From positions 124,001 to 188,000 of the forward strand of contig CACNQD010000002.1 in the NCBI GenBank assembly GCA_902622545.1: a stretch of 64,000 bases of DNA, written 5' to 3'. Below are positions 54,087-64,000 of this stretch, in pieces; within the stretch, counting starts at the first letter, position 1; every line of letters starts with the position of its first letter. The DNA is from an uncultured Pelagibacteraceae bacterium. Its GTDB lineage: Bacteria; Pseudomonadota; Alphaproteobacteria; Pelagibacterales; Pelagibacteraceae. Under the pieces are notes generated by a model, which worked only from the letters and a program-made list of their open reading frames with translations, did no database searches and was not told the origin of the DNA. The position numbers were made by a program, and so were the translations under genes.

Positions 54087-54959
54087 TTATTTTTGGTTAT
54101 CTACCCAAGCTTGTCCTACACTTTTTGTCATGTCCCTTATCTTTGCAATATACTCTGCTCTTTGAGCAACACTAATTGCTCCTCTTGCATCTAAAATGTT
54201 AAAAACGTGACTTGCTTTTAAACATTGATCATAAGCCGGTAATGGCAGTTTTTTTTCTAGCAATAGTTTTGTTTCTTGTTCAACCATATCAAAAATTTTG
54301 AACAGATTGTCTACATTTGCTAATTCAAAATTATAAGCTGAAAATTCTTTTTCTGCTTGAAAGAAAATATCCCTATAAAGTATACCCTCATTATTCCAAA
54401 CTAAATCAAACACATTTTTTTTTTGTTGGGTAAACATGCAAAGTCTCTCTAGTCCATACGTAAGTTCAACAGAAATAGGTTTACAATCCATACCAGCCAT
54501 TTTTTGAAAATATGTAAATTGGGTTATTTCCATACCGTCACACCAAACTTCCCAGCCTAGTCCAGCTGCGCCTAGAGTTGGGCTTTCCCAATCATCTTCT
54601 ACAAATCTAATATCATGTTCACTATGTTTAATGTTCAAGTTTTCTAAGCTACTCAAATATAATTTCTTAATATTTTTTGGTGATGGCTTCATTATTACTT
54701 GGAACTGATAGTAGTGTTGCAATCTATTTGGATTTTCTCCATATCTTCCGTCAGTCGGTCTTCTAGACGGTTGAACGTAGGCTGACTTCCATGGTTTTGG
54801 TCCAAGTGATCTCAAAGTTGTTGCTGGATGAAAAGTTCCAGCCCCCACTTCCAAATCGTATGGTTGTAAAATTACACACCCGTGATTTGCCCAAAATTTT
54901 TGTAGAGTAAAAATTGTATCTTGAAAAGTTTGTATCTTAGTTTTTTTTTTAGAAGCCAT
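54087..54959 (-). CDS. glyQ: glycyl-tRNA synthetase alpha subunit
   Basis: Catalytic alpha subunit, class II type. 290 aa with [58 protein letters not shown] and [17 protein letters not shown]. It overlaps the upstream peptidase gene by 11 nt and precedes glyS, so both subunits are made from one message. Confidence 0.97.
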   Translation of the reverse strand: MASKKKTKIQTFQDTIFTLQKFWANHGCVILQPYDLEVGAGTFHPATTLRSLGPKPWKSAYVQPSRRPTDGRYGENPNRLQHYYQFQVIMKPSPKNIKKLYLSSLENLNIKHSEHDIRFVEDDWESPTLGAAGLGWEVWCDGMEITQFTYFQKMAGMDCKPISVELTYGLERLCMFTQQKKNVFDLVWNNEGILYRDIFFQAEKEFSAYNFELANVDNLFKIFDMVEQETKLLLEKKLPLPAYDQCLKASHVFNILDARGAISVAQRAEYIAKIRDMTKSVGQAWVDNQK

Positions 54960-55755
54960 ACCTTTGCCAAATAGATTTTTCTTCCATTACATTTGACAAA
55001 CTATCAATATAATTTTCTGATGATAATCTTTTAGCAAGCCATCCTTTGCTCTTCTCAAATTTTTTAATTACAACTTCTTCACCGTAAATTTCTTTTAACA
55101 TATGGTTTGCATCACCTATTCCATCAATTAATCCCAGTTCTTTTGATTTACTACCAGACCAAAACTCACCAGAAAATAATTCAATTCCCAAATCCTTTTT
55201 TAGTTTTGATCCTCTGCTAGTTTCAACAACATTTATAAAATCTTTATGAAGATCCAATTGAATGTTTTTAAGTCTATCAATATCTTCTTTTTTTTCTTCC
55301 ATAAATGGATCTAAAGTGCTTTTATTCTTTCCAGCTGTATAAACTCTTCTTTGCACTCCAATTTTTTGAATTAAATCCTTAAATCCGAATGATGAATAAA
55401 TAACTCCTATAGATCCAATTATAGAACTTGAATTAGCATATATTTCATCACCAGCACAGGCTATAAGATAGCCACCTGATGCAGCAACATCTTCGGCAAA
55501 AACAATAACTTTCTTTTTTTCTTTTTTCGCAAGTCTCCGAATGAAACTATAAATTAAATGCGATTGCACTGGTGATCCTCCAGGTGAATTGATTGATATA
55601 GCAACTGCAGGAGATTTTTTTATTGCGAAAGCTTTTTTAATAATTTCTTCTTGGCCATTAAAATCAATTCCTTGTTTAAATTTTCCTACGCTTCCTATAA
55701 CGCCAGTTAATCTTATATGAGGAATGATTTTTTTTTTTTTGAAAAATGACAACAT
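54949..55755 (-). CDS. signal peptide peptidase SppA/SohB-type (S49)
   Basis: A 268-aa single-domain S49 protease. It contains [30 protein letters not shown] with the catalytic Ser, and [13 protein letters not shown] with the catalytic Lys. The N-terminus lacks a long hydrophobic anchor ([15 protein letters not shown]), so membrane attachment is unclear. It heads the glyQ-glyS-ppdK operon. Confidence 0.9.
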   Translation of the reverse strand: MLSFFKKKKIIPHIRLTGVIGSVGKFKQGIDFNGQEEIIKKAFAIKKSPAVAISINSPGGSPVQSHLIYSFIRRLAKKEKKKVIVFAEDVAASGGYLIACAGDEIYANSSSIIGSIGVIYSSFGFKDLIQKIGVQRRVYTAGKNKSTLDPFMEEKKEDIDRLKNIQLDLHKDFINVVETSRGSKLKKDLGIELFSGEFWSGSKSKELGLIDGIGDANHMLKEIYGEEVVIKKFEKSKGWLAKRLSSENYIDSLSNVMEEKSIWQRYGF

Positions 55756-55865
55756 AGATAATGCTTATAAAATTTTTTTAATAATATAAAGTCTACTTAT
55801 AGTTGAAGTTTAGGGTGCGTCAATTGATAAGTATGATTAATGCACAATTATATTAACTTAAGTTC

Positions 55866-56879
55866 ATGGGTTCGGTAATACAACTTAAAACAAAAATTAA
55901 TAATACTTATTTAGATCTAAGAAATTCTGTAGAGCATAAATTAGAGCTTGTTGAAGATAAGATCAAAAATAAGTTAAAAAGTGATGTCTCTTTGGTAGAA
56001 AAGATGACAACTTACAACTTAAGCACAGGTGGAAAAAGACTTAGGGCTTTAATAACTTTAGGATCTGCAAAACTATGTGGTTATTCAAAAGGTGGGAGAG
56101 ACGTAAATCTTGCTGCGTGTGTCGAGTTAATTCATGCTGCTACACTAATGCACGATGATGTACTTGATAATGGAGAAATTAGGAGAGGAAAAAAAACTCC
56201 TAGATCAATTTGGGGAAACAACGCCTCAATTCTTGTCGGGGATTATTTATTAAGTAGATGTTTTGAAATGATGGTGGAAGATGGGAACATTGAAGTTTTA
56301 AAATTATTATCATCAACTTCAGCTCAAATTGCACAGGGTGAAGTATTGCAATTACAACATAAGTCTGAGTTAGATATTATAGAAGAAACATATTTAAAAA
56401 TAATAACATTTAAAACAGCTTCCTTATTTTCAGCCTCTAGCAGAGTTGGCGCAATACTTGGTCAGCAAGAGGAGAAAATTAAGGATGCATTAGACTCATA
56501 CGGCAAAAATCTAGGTATAACATTTCAAATTGCAGATGATACTTTAGACTACAACTCTCAAATACAAAAATTTGGGAAAAAAATTGGGAATGACTTTTTT
56601 GAGGGTAAAATTACACTTCCTGTAATCATATTAAACCAAAAATGTAATTCAGATGAAAAAATAAAATTAAAAAAATTGTTTACAAAAGAATATCGTAATG
56701 AAAATGAATTTAAGTTTGTGTTAGATCTGATTACAAAATATAATGTGATATCAGAGTGTTACCAAAAAGCAGATTATTTTATTTCTCTAGCGTCAAATTC
56801 CTTAAATGTTATTAAAGATTGTGAAGAAAAGAATATTCTAAAAAAGTTGACATCCTTTAGTATCGAAAGATCTTTTTAA
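55866..56879 (+). CDS. ispB: long-chain polyprenyl diphosphate synthase (octaprenyl type)
   Basis: Makes the isoprenoid tail of ubiquinone. 337 aa with first Asp-rich motif LMHDDVLDNGEIRRGK and second motif FQIADDTLDYN. The residue before the first motif region is small (HAATLMHDD), consistent with long products. It ends convergent with pdxH in a shared TTAA. Chain length cannot be read with certainty. Confidence 0.9.
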   Translation: MGSVIQLKTKINNTYLDLRNSVEHKLELVEDKIKNKLKSDVSLVEKMTTYNLSTGGKRLRALITLGSAKLCGYSKGGRDVNLAACVELIHAATLMHDDVLDNGEIRRGKKTPRSIWGNNASILVGDYLLSRCFEMMVEDGNIEVLKLLSSTSAQIAQGEVLQLQHKSELDIIEETYLKIITFKTASLFSASSRVGAILGQQEEKIKDALDSYGKNLGITFQIADDTLDYNSQIQKFGKKIGNDFFEGKITLPVIILNQKCNSDEKIKLKKLFTKEYRNENEFKFVLDLITKYNVISECYQKADYFISLASNSLNVIKDCEEKNILKKLTSFSIERSF

Positions 56880-57499
56880 GGACTAAGTAAAAACTTATCC
56901 CATTTATTTTGCTCAAATTTGTATTTTAATCTTTCATGAATTCTATTTTCACCGTCTAACCAAAATTCTATTTCATTTGGAATTAATCTCCATCCTGACC
57001 AATATTCAGGTCTTGGCACTTCATTTGTGTCTGGATATTTTTTTTTGTATTTTCCTATAGATGATAATAGCTGATCTCTATTTTTTAAAATTGTACTTTG
57101 TTTTGATGCCCAGGCTCCTATTCTGCTACCATATTTTCTTGAATTATAATAGTCATCAGCTTCTTTATCAGTAACATTCTCTATTGCTCCGGAAATTCTT
57201 ATTTGTCTTAATAAACTTTTCCAATGAAAGCACATAGAAGCTTTGGGATTCGCCACCAAAGCTTTGCTTTTTGGACTGTTTAAATTTGTATAAAACACAA
57301 AACCTTTCTCGCTGAAGCCTTTCAATAAAACCATTCGTACATTAGGATTTCCCTCTTTATCAGAAGTTGCTAATGCTAAGGCATTTGGGTCATTTGGCTC
57401 TTTTTCTTTGGCCAAATCAAACCATTCTTCAAATAATTTAAAAGGATTATCCTCATCCTTAAAGCAAATATCTAGTCCAAGAGAGTTTTTTTGATTCAT
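56876..57499 (-). CDS. pdxH: pyridoxamine 5'-phosphate oxidase
   Basis: FMN-dependent last step to pyridoxal phosphate. 207 aa with DPNALALATSDKEGNPNVRMVLLKG, FYTNLNSPKSKAL, SRKYGSRIGAWASKQS and the C-terminal PRPEYWSGWRLIPNEIEFW with NRIHERLKY. It is divergent from aroC by 32 bp. Confidence 0.96.
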   Translation of the reverse strand: MNQKNSLGLDICFKDEDNPFKLFEEWFDLAKEKEPNDPNALALATSDKEGNPNVRMVLLKGFSEKGFVFYTNLNSPKSKALVANPKASMCFHWKSLLRQIRISGAIENVTDKEADDYYNSRKYGSRIGAWASKQSTILKNRDQLLSSIGKYKKKYPDTNEVPRPEYWSGWRLIPNEIEFWLDGENRIHERLKYKFEQNKWDKFLLSP

Positions 57500-57531
57500 A
57501 ATTTAAACAAAATAATTTATATAATACAATA

Positions 57532-58617
57532 ATGTCATTTAATACTTTTGGAAAGTTTTTTCGTTTTACTACATGGGGAGAGTCACATGGTCCAGCTATA
57601 GGATGTGTTGTTGATGGTTGTCCGCCTAATGTAGCTTTAAAACAGGAAGATATTCAAAAAGAACTAAATAAAAGAAAACCAGGACAATCAAAGTTTACTA
57701 CGCAAAGAAAAGAAGATGATAAAGTTGAGATATTGTCTGGTGTTTTTGAAGGAAAAACGACAGGGACCCCTATATCACTAATTATTTATAACAAGGATAT
57801 GAGGTCAAGAGACTACGAAACCATAAAAAATAAATTTAGACCTGGTCACGCAGATTTTACATATTTTAAAAAATATGGGATTAGAGATTACCGAGGAGGT
57901 GGTAGACAGTCAGCACGAGAAACTGCCTCTAGAGTGGCCGCTGGAGCGATAGCAAAAAAAGTTTTAGAAAGAAAAATAGGGAAAAAATATAAAGTCGTAG
58001 GAGCGGTTACCCAACTTGGAATATTAGGTTGTGATGTAACTAGATGGAATGATAAAGAAATAGGGAAAAATCCATTTTTTTGTCCAGATAAAAAAATTAT
58101 AAAGTTGTGGGAAAAATATTTATTGGCCATCAGAAAATCGGGCTCATCTTGTGGTGCAATTATTGAAGTACGAGCAAGAGGTGTGCCAGTTGGGCTAGGG
58201 GCACCTATATATGCAAAGCTTGATATGGATTTAGCCTCAGCAATGATGAGTATTAACGCAGTTAAAGGAGTAAATATAGGATCTGGTATGAATGCAGCTC
58301 AATTAACTGGTGAAGAAAATTCTGATGAGATTATTTCAAAAGGAAAAAATATAAAATTTAAATCAAATAAAGCTGGGGGCATACTTGGAGGTATATCTAG
58401 TGGACAAGAAATAATAGTATCTTTTGCCGTAAAACCAACTTCATCGATTCTGTCCTCTAGAAAAACTATTGATAAATTCGGAAAAAGTACTTCTATATCA
58501 GTCAAAGGGCGTCACGACCCATGTGTTGGAATAAGAGCAGTCCCTATTGGTGAAGCAATGATGCACTGTGTATTACTCGATCATTATTTAATGAATGAAG
58601 CTCAGTGCAGTAACTAA
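57532..58617 (+). CDS. aroC: chorismate synthase
   Basis: Final step of the shikimate pathway, using reduced FMN. 361 aa with [53 protein letters not shown] (given here only as landmarks at about residues 103-138), and [18 protein letters not shown]. It overlaps the convergent dxs stop by 4 nt (CTAA). Confidence 0.97.
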   Translation: MSFNTFGKFFRFTTWGESHGPAIGCVVDGCPPNVALKQEDIQKELNKRKPGQSKFTTQRKEDDKVEILSGVFEGKTTGTPISLIIYNKDMRSRDYETIKNKFRPGHADFTYFKKYGIRDYRGGGRQSARETASRVAAGAIAKKVLERKIGKKYKVVGAVTQLGILGCDVTRWNDKEIGKNPFFCPDKKIIKLWEKYLLAIRKSGSSCGAIIEVRARGVPVGLGAPIYAKLDMDLASAMMSINAVKGVNIGSGMNAAQLTGEENSDEIISKGKNIKFKSNKAGGILGGISSGQEIIVSFAVKPTSSILSSRKTIDKFGKSTSISVKGRHDPCVGIRAVPIGEAMMHCVLLDHYLMNEAQCSN

Positions 58618-60521
58618 TTTTGCTTTTGGGCTAGAATTTTAGAGTCAATAATTTCGTAAATTTTGTTTTCTATTGCCTGGCTATCTAAACCAGCCTCTTC
58701 ATACATTTTTTTTGGATCATTATGCTCTATAAACCTATCAGGCAAAATCATAGATCTGAATTTTATTTTTTCTAATAAAGATTTATCGGATAAAAACTTA
58801 CTCAAGTGAGAGCCAAATCCACCTATTGAGCCCTCTTCAATTGAAATTAATATTTCGTGATTTCTAGCGACTTGCCACATTAAATTTTCATCTAGTGGCT
58901 TACAAAATCTTGCATCTACAATAGTTATGCTTAAGCCTTTTTTCTCCAAATTTTGTGCTGAAATTTTGCACTCATTTAATCGTGCTCCAAAATTAATTAA
59001 AGCTATTTTTTTTCCCTCTTGAATTATTCTACCTTTTCCAATTTCAATTTTTTCACTAATATCTGGAAGCGTAATTCCAAACCCATTACCTCTTGGATAT
59101 CTAAAGGCACTTGGTCTGTCATTTATATCAACCGAAGTATTAATCATCTTAACTAACTCTGACTCATCACTAGCTGCCATCACAACAAAATTTGGCAATG
59201 TAGATAAAAATGTAATATCAAATGAACCTGCGTGCGTTGGGCCGTCAGCTCCAACTAGTCCAGCTCTATCAATTGCAAACCTAACTGGTAAGCTTTGAAT
59301 TGCAATATCATGCACAACTTGATCATAAGCCCTTTGTAAAAAAGTAGAATATATAGCGGCATAAGGTTTGTATCCTTCTGTTGCTAATCCCCCAGAAAAT
59401 GTGACCGCATGCTGTTCAGCTATTCCAACATCGTACGTTCTATCGGGAAATTTTTTTCCAAATAAATCCATCCCAGTCCCAGATGGCATAGCTGCAGTAA
59501 CTCCAATTATTTTACTATCTCTCTCTGCATGTTTAATTAATGTTTCAGCAAAAACTTTAGTATAAGACGGTACAGTTCCTTTTGACTTTTGCTGAACACC
59601 TGTTTTGACATCAAATTTTGAAACTCCGTGAAACTTATCATTTGACTTCTCTGCAAATTGATATCCTTTCCCTTTTTTAGTTTTAATATGTATCATTATA
59701 GGTCCGTTAAAATTACTGTTTTTTGCGTTTTTTAATACTGAAACCAAAGTTTCTATATCATGACCATCTATTGGACCTACATAATAAAATCCTAATGAAC
59801 TAAATAAGGTGCCTCCTGTGACAGCACTTCTAAAAAAATCTTCAGCTTGTCCAGCTTTTTTACTAAATCTTTTAGAAAACGATGAAATAATTAATTTTAC
59901 AGTTTCTCTAAAGCTAAAATACATCTTGCCAGTAAATAATTTTGCTAGATATGTTCTCATTGCTCCAACAGGTTTTGCAATTGACATATCATTGTCGTTT
60001 AAGATAACTATCATTTTTGTTTTTGAAGTTCCGGCATTATTCATTGCCTCATAAGCCATGCCGGCACTAATTGCTCCATCTCCAATTACTGCAACTACGT
60101 TATCATTTTTTTTTGATAGTTTATTAGCTGTTGCTATACCAAGCGCTGCAGAAATAGATGTGGAACTATGAGCTGCACCAAAAGGATCATATTCGCTCTC
60201 TGATCTTTTTGTGAAACCGGATAAGCCATTTCCTTGTCTTAAAGTTCTAATTTTTTCTTTACGACCTGTCAGAATCTTATGTGGGTAGGATTGATGTCCC
60301 ACATCCCAGACCAATTTATCATTTGGAGTATCAAAAACATAGTGTAAAGCAACACTGAGTTCAACCACACCTAGTCCAGCTCCTAAGTGACCTCCCGTAA
60401 CTGAAACAGCATCAATCAATTCTTCTCTTACTTCGTTAGAAAGTATTTTAAGTTCACTTAATTTTAATTTTCTGATATCAGATGGAAATTTTACTTTATC
60501 TAAAAACTTATATTTTTTCAT
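58614..60521 (-). CDS. dxs: 1-deoxy-D-xylulose-5-phosphate synthase
   Basis: Thiamine-diphosphate enzyme that starts the MEP isoprenoid pathway. 635 aa with [14 protein letters not shown], the ThDP motif [29 protein letters not shown], and [19 protein letters not shown]. It overlaps ispA by 4 nt, in the common xseB-ispA-dxs order. Confidence 0.97.
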   Translation of the reverse strand: MKKYKFLDKVKFPSDIRKLKLSELKILSNEVREELIDAVSVTGGHLGAGLGVVELSVALHYVFDTPNDKLVWDVGHQSYPHKILTGRKEKIRTLRQGNGLSGFTKRSESEYDPFGAAHSSTSISAALGIATANKLSKKNDNVVAVIGDGAISAGMAYEAMNNAGTSKTKMIVILNDNDMSIAKPVGAMRTYLAKLFTGKMYFSFRETVKLIISSFSKRFSKKAGQAEDFFRSAVTGGTLFSSLGFYYVGPIDGHDIETLVSVLKNAKNSNFNGPIMIHIKTKKGKGYQFAEKSNDKFHGVSKFDVKTGVQQKSKGTVPSYTKVFAETLIKHAERDSKIIGVTAAMPSGTGMDLFGKKFPDRTYDVGIAEQHAVTFSGGLATEGYKPYAAIYSTFLQRAYDQVVHDIAIQSLPVRFAIDRAGLVGADGPTHAGSFDITFLSTLPNFVVMAASDESELVKMINTSVDINDRPSAFRYPRGNGFGITLPDISEKIEIGKGRIIQEGKKIALINFGARLNECKISAQNLEKKGLSITIVDARFCKPLDENLMWQVARNHEILISIEEGSIGGFGSHLSKFLSDKSLLEKIKFRSMILPDRFIEHNDPKKMYEEAGLDSQAIENKIYEIIDSKILAQKQN

Positions 60522-61384
60522 TTTTCCCTATTAACAATAAATTCAATCGTATCTTTTAAATCATTACTTTTTTTTAAGTTTTTTAACACTGTAAATATTT
60601 TATCTTTTTTAAAATTACAATACTTAACAGTATTTTTGTATCCGAGTAAACTTATTAAAGTTGCTTTACCTTTTTTCTTGTCTTTATGAATTTTTTTTCC
60701 TAACTTTTTTGCATTTCCCTTGAAATCTAATAAATCATCAATTATTTGAAATAATAAACCTATCTCTAGACCTAAATTAGAAAATTTTTTGAATATATTT
60801 TTCTTATTACTCAAAATTACTGGAGCTAAAGTTGAGAACATAAACAACTTACCAGTTTTGTTTAATTGCATTTCTAATATTTTACTTTTTCCTATTCTCT
60901 GTCTTTCAAAACTCAAATCAAGGAACTGTCCGCCCGCTATTCCGCTATGACCTGAGCTAGCTGCAAGAATATGAACAAGCTGGTTTTTCTTTTTATCTTG
61001 AATAGCAAATTTTTTTTCACTAATTATTTCAAAAGCCATTGTTAAAAGTGAATTACCTGCCAAAACAGCTGTCGACTCTCCATATTTTTTATGAACAGTT
61101 AACTTTCCTCTCCTTATATCATCATCATCCATACATGGTAAATCATCATGAATTAATGAGTATGCATGAATACACTCTATGGCAGCTCCAATTCTAATTA
61201 AATGTCTATAAGGAACCGATAAAATCTTACCTATATCAACTAAAATTTTTACCCTTATTTTTTTCCCTCCAGGAAACAATCCATATTTGATTGGATCTAA
61301 TAATTTTGTTTGTTTTTGATTTCTAAGGTAATTTTTTAAGAATGTATTAGTATCTCTTGCAACTTTATTTAGTTTTTCTTGCAT
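60518..61384 (-). CDS. ispA: farnesyl/geranyl diphosphate synthase
   Basis: Short-chain prenyl synthase, 288 aa. The first Asp-rich motif is [20 protein letters not shown], with two residues inserted between aspartates as in bacterial FPP synthases, and the second is [13 protein letters not shown]. It lies between xseB (20-nt overlap) and dxs (4-nt overlap). It could supply the carotenoid/retinal pathway as well as quinones. Confidence 0.94.
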   Translation of the reverse strand: MQEKLNKVARDTNTFLKNYLRNQKQTKLLDPIKYGLFPGGKKIRVKILVDIGKILSVPYRHLIRIGAAIECIHAYSLIHDDLPCMDDDDIRRGKLTVHKKYGESTAVLAGNSLLTMAFEIISEKKFAIQDKKKNQLVHILAASSGHSGIAGGQFLDLSFERQRIGKSKILEMQLNKTGKLFMFSTLAPVILSNKKNIFKKFSNLGLEIGLLFQIIDDLLDFKGNAKKLGKKIHKDKKKGKATLISLLGYKNTVKYCNFKKDKIFTVLKNLKKSNDLKDTIEFIVNREK

Positions 61385-61616
61385 TTTTTTTTATAATTTC
61401 ATCAATTTTTGATTTTGAATTATTGCTAATTTCTTTTGAGAGAGATTGAAATTTTTTTTCTATTAAATTATTAACTTTAATTAATTTTTGGTAATCATCA
61501 GCGTAATTTTCCAAATTTGGAGATGTTTCGATTTTAGTCAGCAAACTATTGAGAATTTCTCTTAATTCATCTAGTGACTTTGCTTTAATATCATCTGGTA
61601 AATTTTTATGTTTCAT
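61365..61616 (-). CDS. xseB: exodeoxyribonuclease VII small subunit
   Basis: An 83-aa helical protein: SLDELREILNSLLTKIETSPNLE and a second helix YQKLIKVNNLIEKKF fit XseB, followed by a Lys/Ser-rich tail. The position before ispA-dxs is the usual one, and the assignment leans on that. The large subunit is elsewhere. Confidence 0.85.
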   Translation of the reverse strand: MKHKNLPDDIKAKSLDELREILNSLLTKIETSPNLENYADDYQKLIKVNNLIEKKFQSLSKEISNNSKSKIDEIIKKNARKTK

Positions 61617-61635
61617 ATATTAGTTTTATTATTAC

Positions 61636-62571
61636 ATGAATAATAATCTTTCAAATATTAAAAAAGGTAAATATTTCCTCGATAAACACAATTGTATAGG
61701 TATGCCAACAGAAACTGTTTATGGACTAGCTGCTAACGCTTACTCCAATAAGGCTATATCAAAAATATTCAAATTAAAAAAAAGGCCAAAAAATAATCCC
61801 TTAATAGTTCATTATAGCAGTCTTGAAATGTTAAAAAGAGATTGTATTTTAAATAAGAATTTTACCAATCTTTATAATAAATTTTGCCCCGGTCCACTAA
61901 CGTTTATTTTAAAATTAAAAAAAGATAGTAAAATTTCAAAATTAGTAACAAATAACAAAAAAACACTTGCTGTAAGATTTCCTTCACATCCTAAAGCAAT
62001 AGGTCTTTTGAAAATAATAAATTATCCATTGGCTGCTCCTAGCGCAAACATTTCATCGAGAGTAAGTCCAGTAACAAAAAACCATGTGAAAGAAGAATTT
62101 GGTAAAAAAATAAAATATATTATTGAGGGAGGTCTTTCTAAGATTGGGTTAGAGTCTACAATTATAAATTTGACAGGTAAGCCTGAAATTCTTCGTATTG
62201 GCAGTATAGATATTAATAAATTAAGAAAAGCATTAAAAAAAAAGTTACTTTACAGAAAAAAAACTTATATGAAAGTACCGGGTCAAAATAGATTACATTA
62301 TTCTCCAGGCATACCATTAAGAATGAACTGTAAAGAAGCAAGTCAAGATGAGGCGTTTATACTAGTGAAAAAAAGAAATAATAGTAATAAAAATTTTTTT
62401 TATATTAGTAAAAATAAAAATTTAAAAGAGGCGGCAAGGAACCTATATTCAGTTTTAAGAATGATTAAAAAAAAAGGATATAAAAAAATTGCTGTTGAAA
62501 AAATAGAAAATAAAGGGATCGGGTCGGCAATAAATGACAGGCTGCAAAAGGCTTCGAAAAAAAATAAATGA
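61636..62571 (+). CDS. tsaC: threonylcarbamoyl-AMP synthase (TsaC/Sua5)
   Basis: Makes threonylcarbamoyl-AMP for the t6A modification of tRNAs reading ANN codons. 311 aa: the YrdC domain (about 1-195) with GMPTETVYGLAANA, KRPKNNPLIVH, FCPGPLTFIL and APSANISSRVSPVT. A C-terminal Sua5-type extension contains PGQNRLHYSPGIPL. The length shows the longer Sua5 form rather than E. coli TsaC. It overlaps the ABC ATPase by 4 nt. Confidence 0.92.
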   Translation: MNNNLSNIKKGKYFLDKHNCIGMPTETVYGLAANAYSNKAISKIFKLKKRPKNNPLIVHYSSLEMLKRDCILNKNFTNLYNKFCPGPLTFILKLKKDSKISKLVTNNKKTLAVRFPSHPKAIGLLKIINYPLAAPSANISSRVSPVTKNHVKEEFGKKIKYIIEGGLSKIGLESTIINLTGKPEILRIGSIDINKLRKALKKKLLYRKKTYMKVPGQNRLHYSPGIPLRMNCKEASQDEAFILVKKRNNSNKNFFYISKNKNLKEAARNLYSVLRMIKKKGYKKIAVEKIENKGIGSAINDRLQKASKKNK

Positions 62572-63302
62572 ATACTTTGGTGAGTGTAAATAATCTAACT
62601 AAAAATTTCTCAAATTTTGAAGCTGTAAAAGAAATTAGTTTTAGTATAAATGAAAGTGAAATTCTCGGTTTACTAGGTCCAAATGGTTGTGGCAAAACTA
62701 CAACAATTGGAATGATGTTAGGCTTATTAAGACCAACAAGTGGCGAGGTTATAATAAATGGTCTTAATGTTGAAAAGAATAGAATAAATCTTCTAAAAAA
62801 GATGAATTTTATTTCTCCTTACATTGAGTTGCCAAAAAAACTTACTGTAAAAGAAAATCTAATGGTTTATGGTAAATTATACTCTGTTAATGATATAAGT
62901 AATCGCATTGATTATCTTACTGAAACATTAAGGTTGAGTGAATTCATTAACAAAAAAACTGGTGAACTTTCTTCAGGCCAAAAAAATAGAGTCAGTCTTG
63001 CAAAAGCAGTAGTTAATGATCCAGACATTTTATTATTAGATGAGCCAACAGCTTCATTAGATCCAGAAACAGGAGATTTTGTTAGGACTTTCATAGAAAA
63101 AATTTCATCAGAAAAAAAAATGTCAATCTTGCTTGCCTCCCATAATATGAATGAAGTAAAAAGGCTTTGCAAAAGTATTTTAATGATGAAAGACGGAAAA
63201 ATTATAGATAGAGGCACACCGTCAGAAATTATTAATAAACACGGTAAAAAAAACTTAGAAGAAGTTTTTTTGAAACTTAATAGAACTAAAAATGAGTTAT
63301 AA
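62568..63302 (+). CDS. ABC-2 type transporter ATP-binding protein
   Basis: A 244-aa ABC ATPase: Walker A GPNGCGKTTTIG, Q-loop region FISPYIELPKKLTV, signature LSSGQKNRVSLAKA, Walker B ILLLDEPTASLDPE and H-loop LLASHNMNEVKRL. It overlaps its permease by 11 nt. Substrate unknown; such pairs export lipids, polysaccharides or drugs. Confidence 0.93.
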   Translation: MNTLVSVNNLTKNFSNFEAVKEISFSINESEILGLLGPNGCGKTTTIGMMLGLLRPTSGEVIINGLNVEKNRINLLKKMNFISPYIELPKKLTVKENLMVYGKLYSVNDISNRIDYLTETLRLSEFINKKTGELSSGQKNRVSLAKAVVNDPDILLLDEPTASLDPETGDFVRTFIEKISSEKKMSILLASHNMNEVKRLCKSILMMKDGKIIDRGTPSEIINKHGKKNLEEVFLKLNRTKNEL

Positions 63303-64000
63303 TAGAATTTTAGGACTTTTCTTAAGACACTTTTTTTTAATAAAAGGTTCTCTACCAAGAATTTTAGACTTAATTTATTGGCCTACAATTCAAATAATCC
63401 TTTGGGGATTTATTTCAAAGTTTTTTACGGTATATAGTGATTACTACAATAATACTGTTGGGGTCATACTAAGTTGCGCAATTCTTTACGATTTTTTATT
63501 TAGATCAAGCATAAGTTTCAATATGTTATTTTTAGAGGAGATTTGGAGTAGGAATTTTACAAATTTATTTATTGCGCCTCTTCGTATAAGTGAAATAATT
63601 ATATCATTAGTTTTGACTGCTCTTTTAAGAACTTTGATAGGTTTGGTACCTGCAATATTAATTACTTCGCCATTATTTGGTATATCAATTTTAGATCTTG
63701 GTACGCCTCTTTTTTTATTATTTTTTAGTTTATATGCATTTGGGATTACATTGGGCTTATTTGTTTCATCAGGTTTACTAAGATATGGGCCAGCGTTTGA
63801 AAACATTGCATGGTCATCACTTTTTTTATTAGCACCTTTAGGATGTATTTATTATCCAATTGAAATATTACCCGAGTTTTTTCAAACTGTAGCAAAGTTA
63901 TTACCTTTGGTTTATATTTTTGAGGAAGCAAGATCAATTTTAGTAAACAATACTGTGAACTATTCAAGTATAATGTCTGCAATATATTTAAACATTTTTT
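63292..64000 (+). CDS. ABC-2 type transporter permease, 3' end cut by window
   Basis: Hand-translated from ATG 63292, inside the end of the ATPase gene (+1 frame). About 236 residues are visible, beginning MSYNRILGLFLRHFFLIKGS, with six hydrophobic segments and ILPEFFQTVAKLLPLVYIFE typical of ABC-2 membrane subunits before the last helix. The end lies outside the window. Confidence 0.88.
   Translation, partial: MSYNRILGLFLRHFFLIKGSLPRILDLIYWPTIQIILWGFISKFFTVYSDYYNNTVGVILSCAILYDFLFRSSISFNMLFLEEIWSRNFTNLFIAPLRISEIIISLVLTALLRTLIGLVPAILITSPLFGISILDLGTPLFLLFFSLYAFGITLGLFVSSGLLRYGPAFENIAWSSLFLLAPLGCIYYPIEILPEFFQTVAKLLPLVYIFEEARSILVNNTVNYSSIMSAIYLNIF

Noticed and set aside
62912-63982. Minus-strand frames of 148, 106 and 78 aa at the right end.
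   Set aside because: They lie antisense to the ABC ATPase and the hand-translated permease, which have clear motifs and helices.

Overview
The window looks like a piece of a streamlined, very AT-rich marine alphaproteobacterial chromosome of the SAR11 (Pelagibacterales) type. The reasons are: low GC throughout; gaps mostly of 0-20 bp with many 1-23 nt gene overlaps; a proteorhodopsin next to a ferredoxin/ferredoxin reductase pair; a eukaryote-like NADP isocitrate dehydrogenase; an alphaproteobacterial-type LexA operator; and single-copy housekeeping genes in long operons. This is inference from gene content; no database comparison was possible. No stretch longer than 300 bp lacks a gene. The largest gap is 216 bp (41100-41315). 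I see no CRISPR array, insertion sequence, rRNA or prophage.

Layout. 0-2.5 kb: phosphatidylethanolamine synthesis (pssA partial, psd) divergent from icd. 2.5-22.8 kb: an essentially complete type IV pilus (T4P) locus. It has two pilins (2.7-3.6 kb); a minus-strand machine operon pilMN(fused)-pilO-pilP-pilQ-pilB-pilC; a divergent plus-strand operon pilT-fimT-pilV-pilW-pilX-unknown-pilY1; a third pilin (20.8 kb); and the prepilin peptidase pilD (22.0 kb). Partner-switching regulators sit inside and at the edge of it: a STAS antagonist and an RsbW-like kinase (3.8-4.6 kb), and a GAF-PP2C phosphatase (22.95 kb). 24.5-30.8 kb: alaS, recA, tolC-like and D-glycerate 3-kinase. 30.8-33.3 kb: two GFA-family zinc proteins divergent from an SOS-type umuDC operon with a visible promoter and LexA box. 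33.3-35.5 kb: an ammonium transporter fused to a PP2C phosphatase. 35.5-37.8 kb: a membrane glycosyltransferase operon with a 42-aa gene between the two glycosyltransferases. 37.9-41.1 kb: dksA, a nu-class GST, ferredoxin reductase, ferredoxin and proteorhodopsin. 41.3-44.8 kb: propionyl-CoA synthetase, then a glycosyltransferase/epimerase pair. 44.8-49.4 kb: dihydroorotase, ygfZ, a cupin, tRNA-Leu(GAG), nadA-nadC. 49.3-55.8 kb: ppdK, glyS, glyQ, a signal peptide peptidase. 55.9-64 kb: isoprenoid and cofactor genes (octaprenyl-type synthase, pdxH, aroC, dxs, ispA, xseB), a TsaC/Sua5 gene and an ABC-2 transporter, cut by the window end.

How it fits together. The most interesting theme is signalling. 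Two PP2C (SpoIIE/RsbU-type) phosphatases, one with a GAF sensor and one fused to an Amt channel with an intact pore histidine pair, share the window with a STAS protein and an RsbW-type kinase. The latter two lie between pilin genes and the pilus machine operon. A testable model is an ammonium- and ligand-responsive partner-switching pathway that controls the pilus or another target. Other unusual points are a propeller-like insert splitting the von Willebrand A domain of PilY1, a cis fusion of PilM to PilN, a calcium-loop pilin, and a recognisable SOS operator shared by recA and umuDC.
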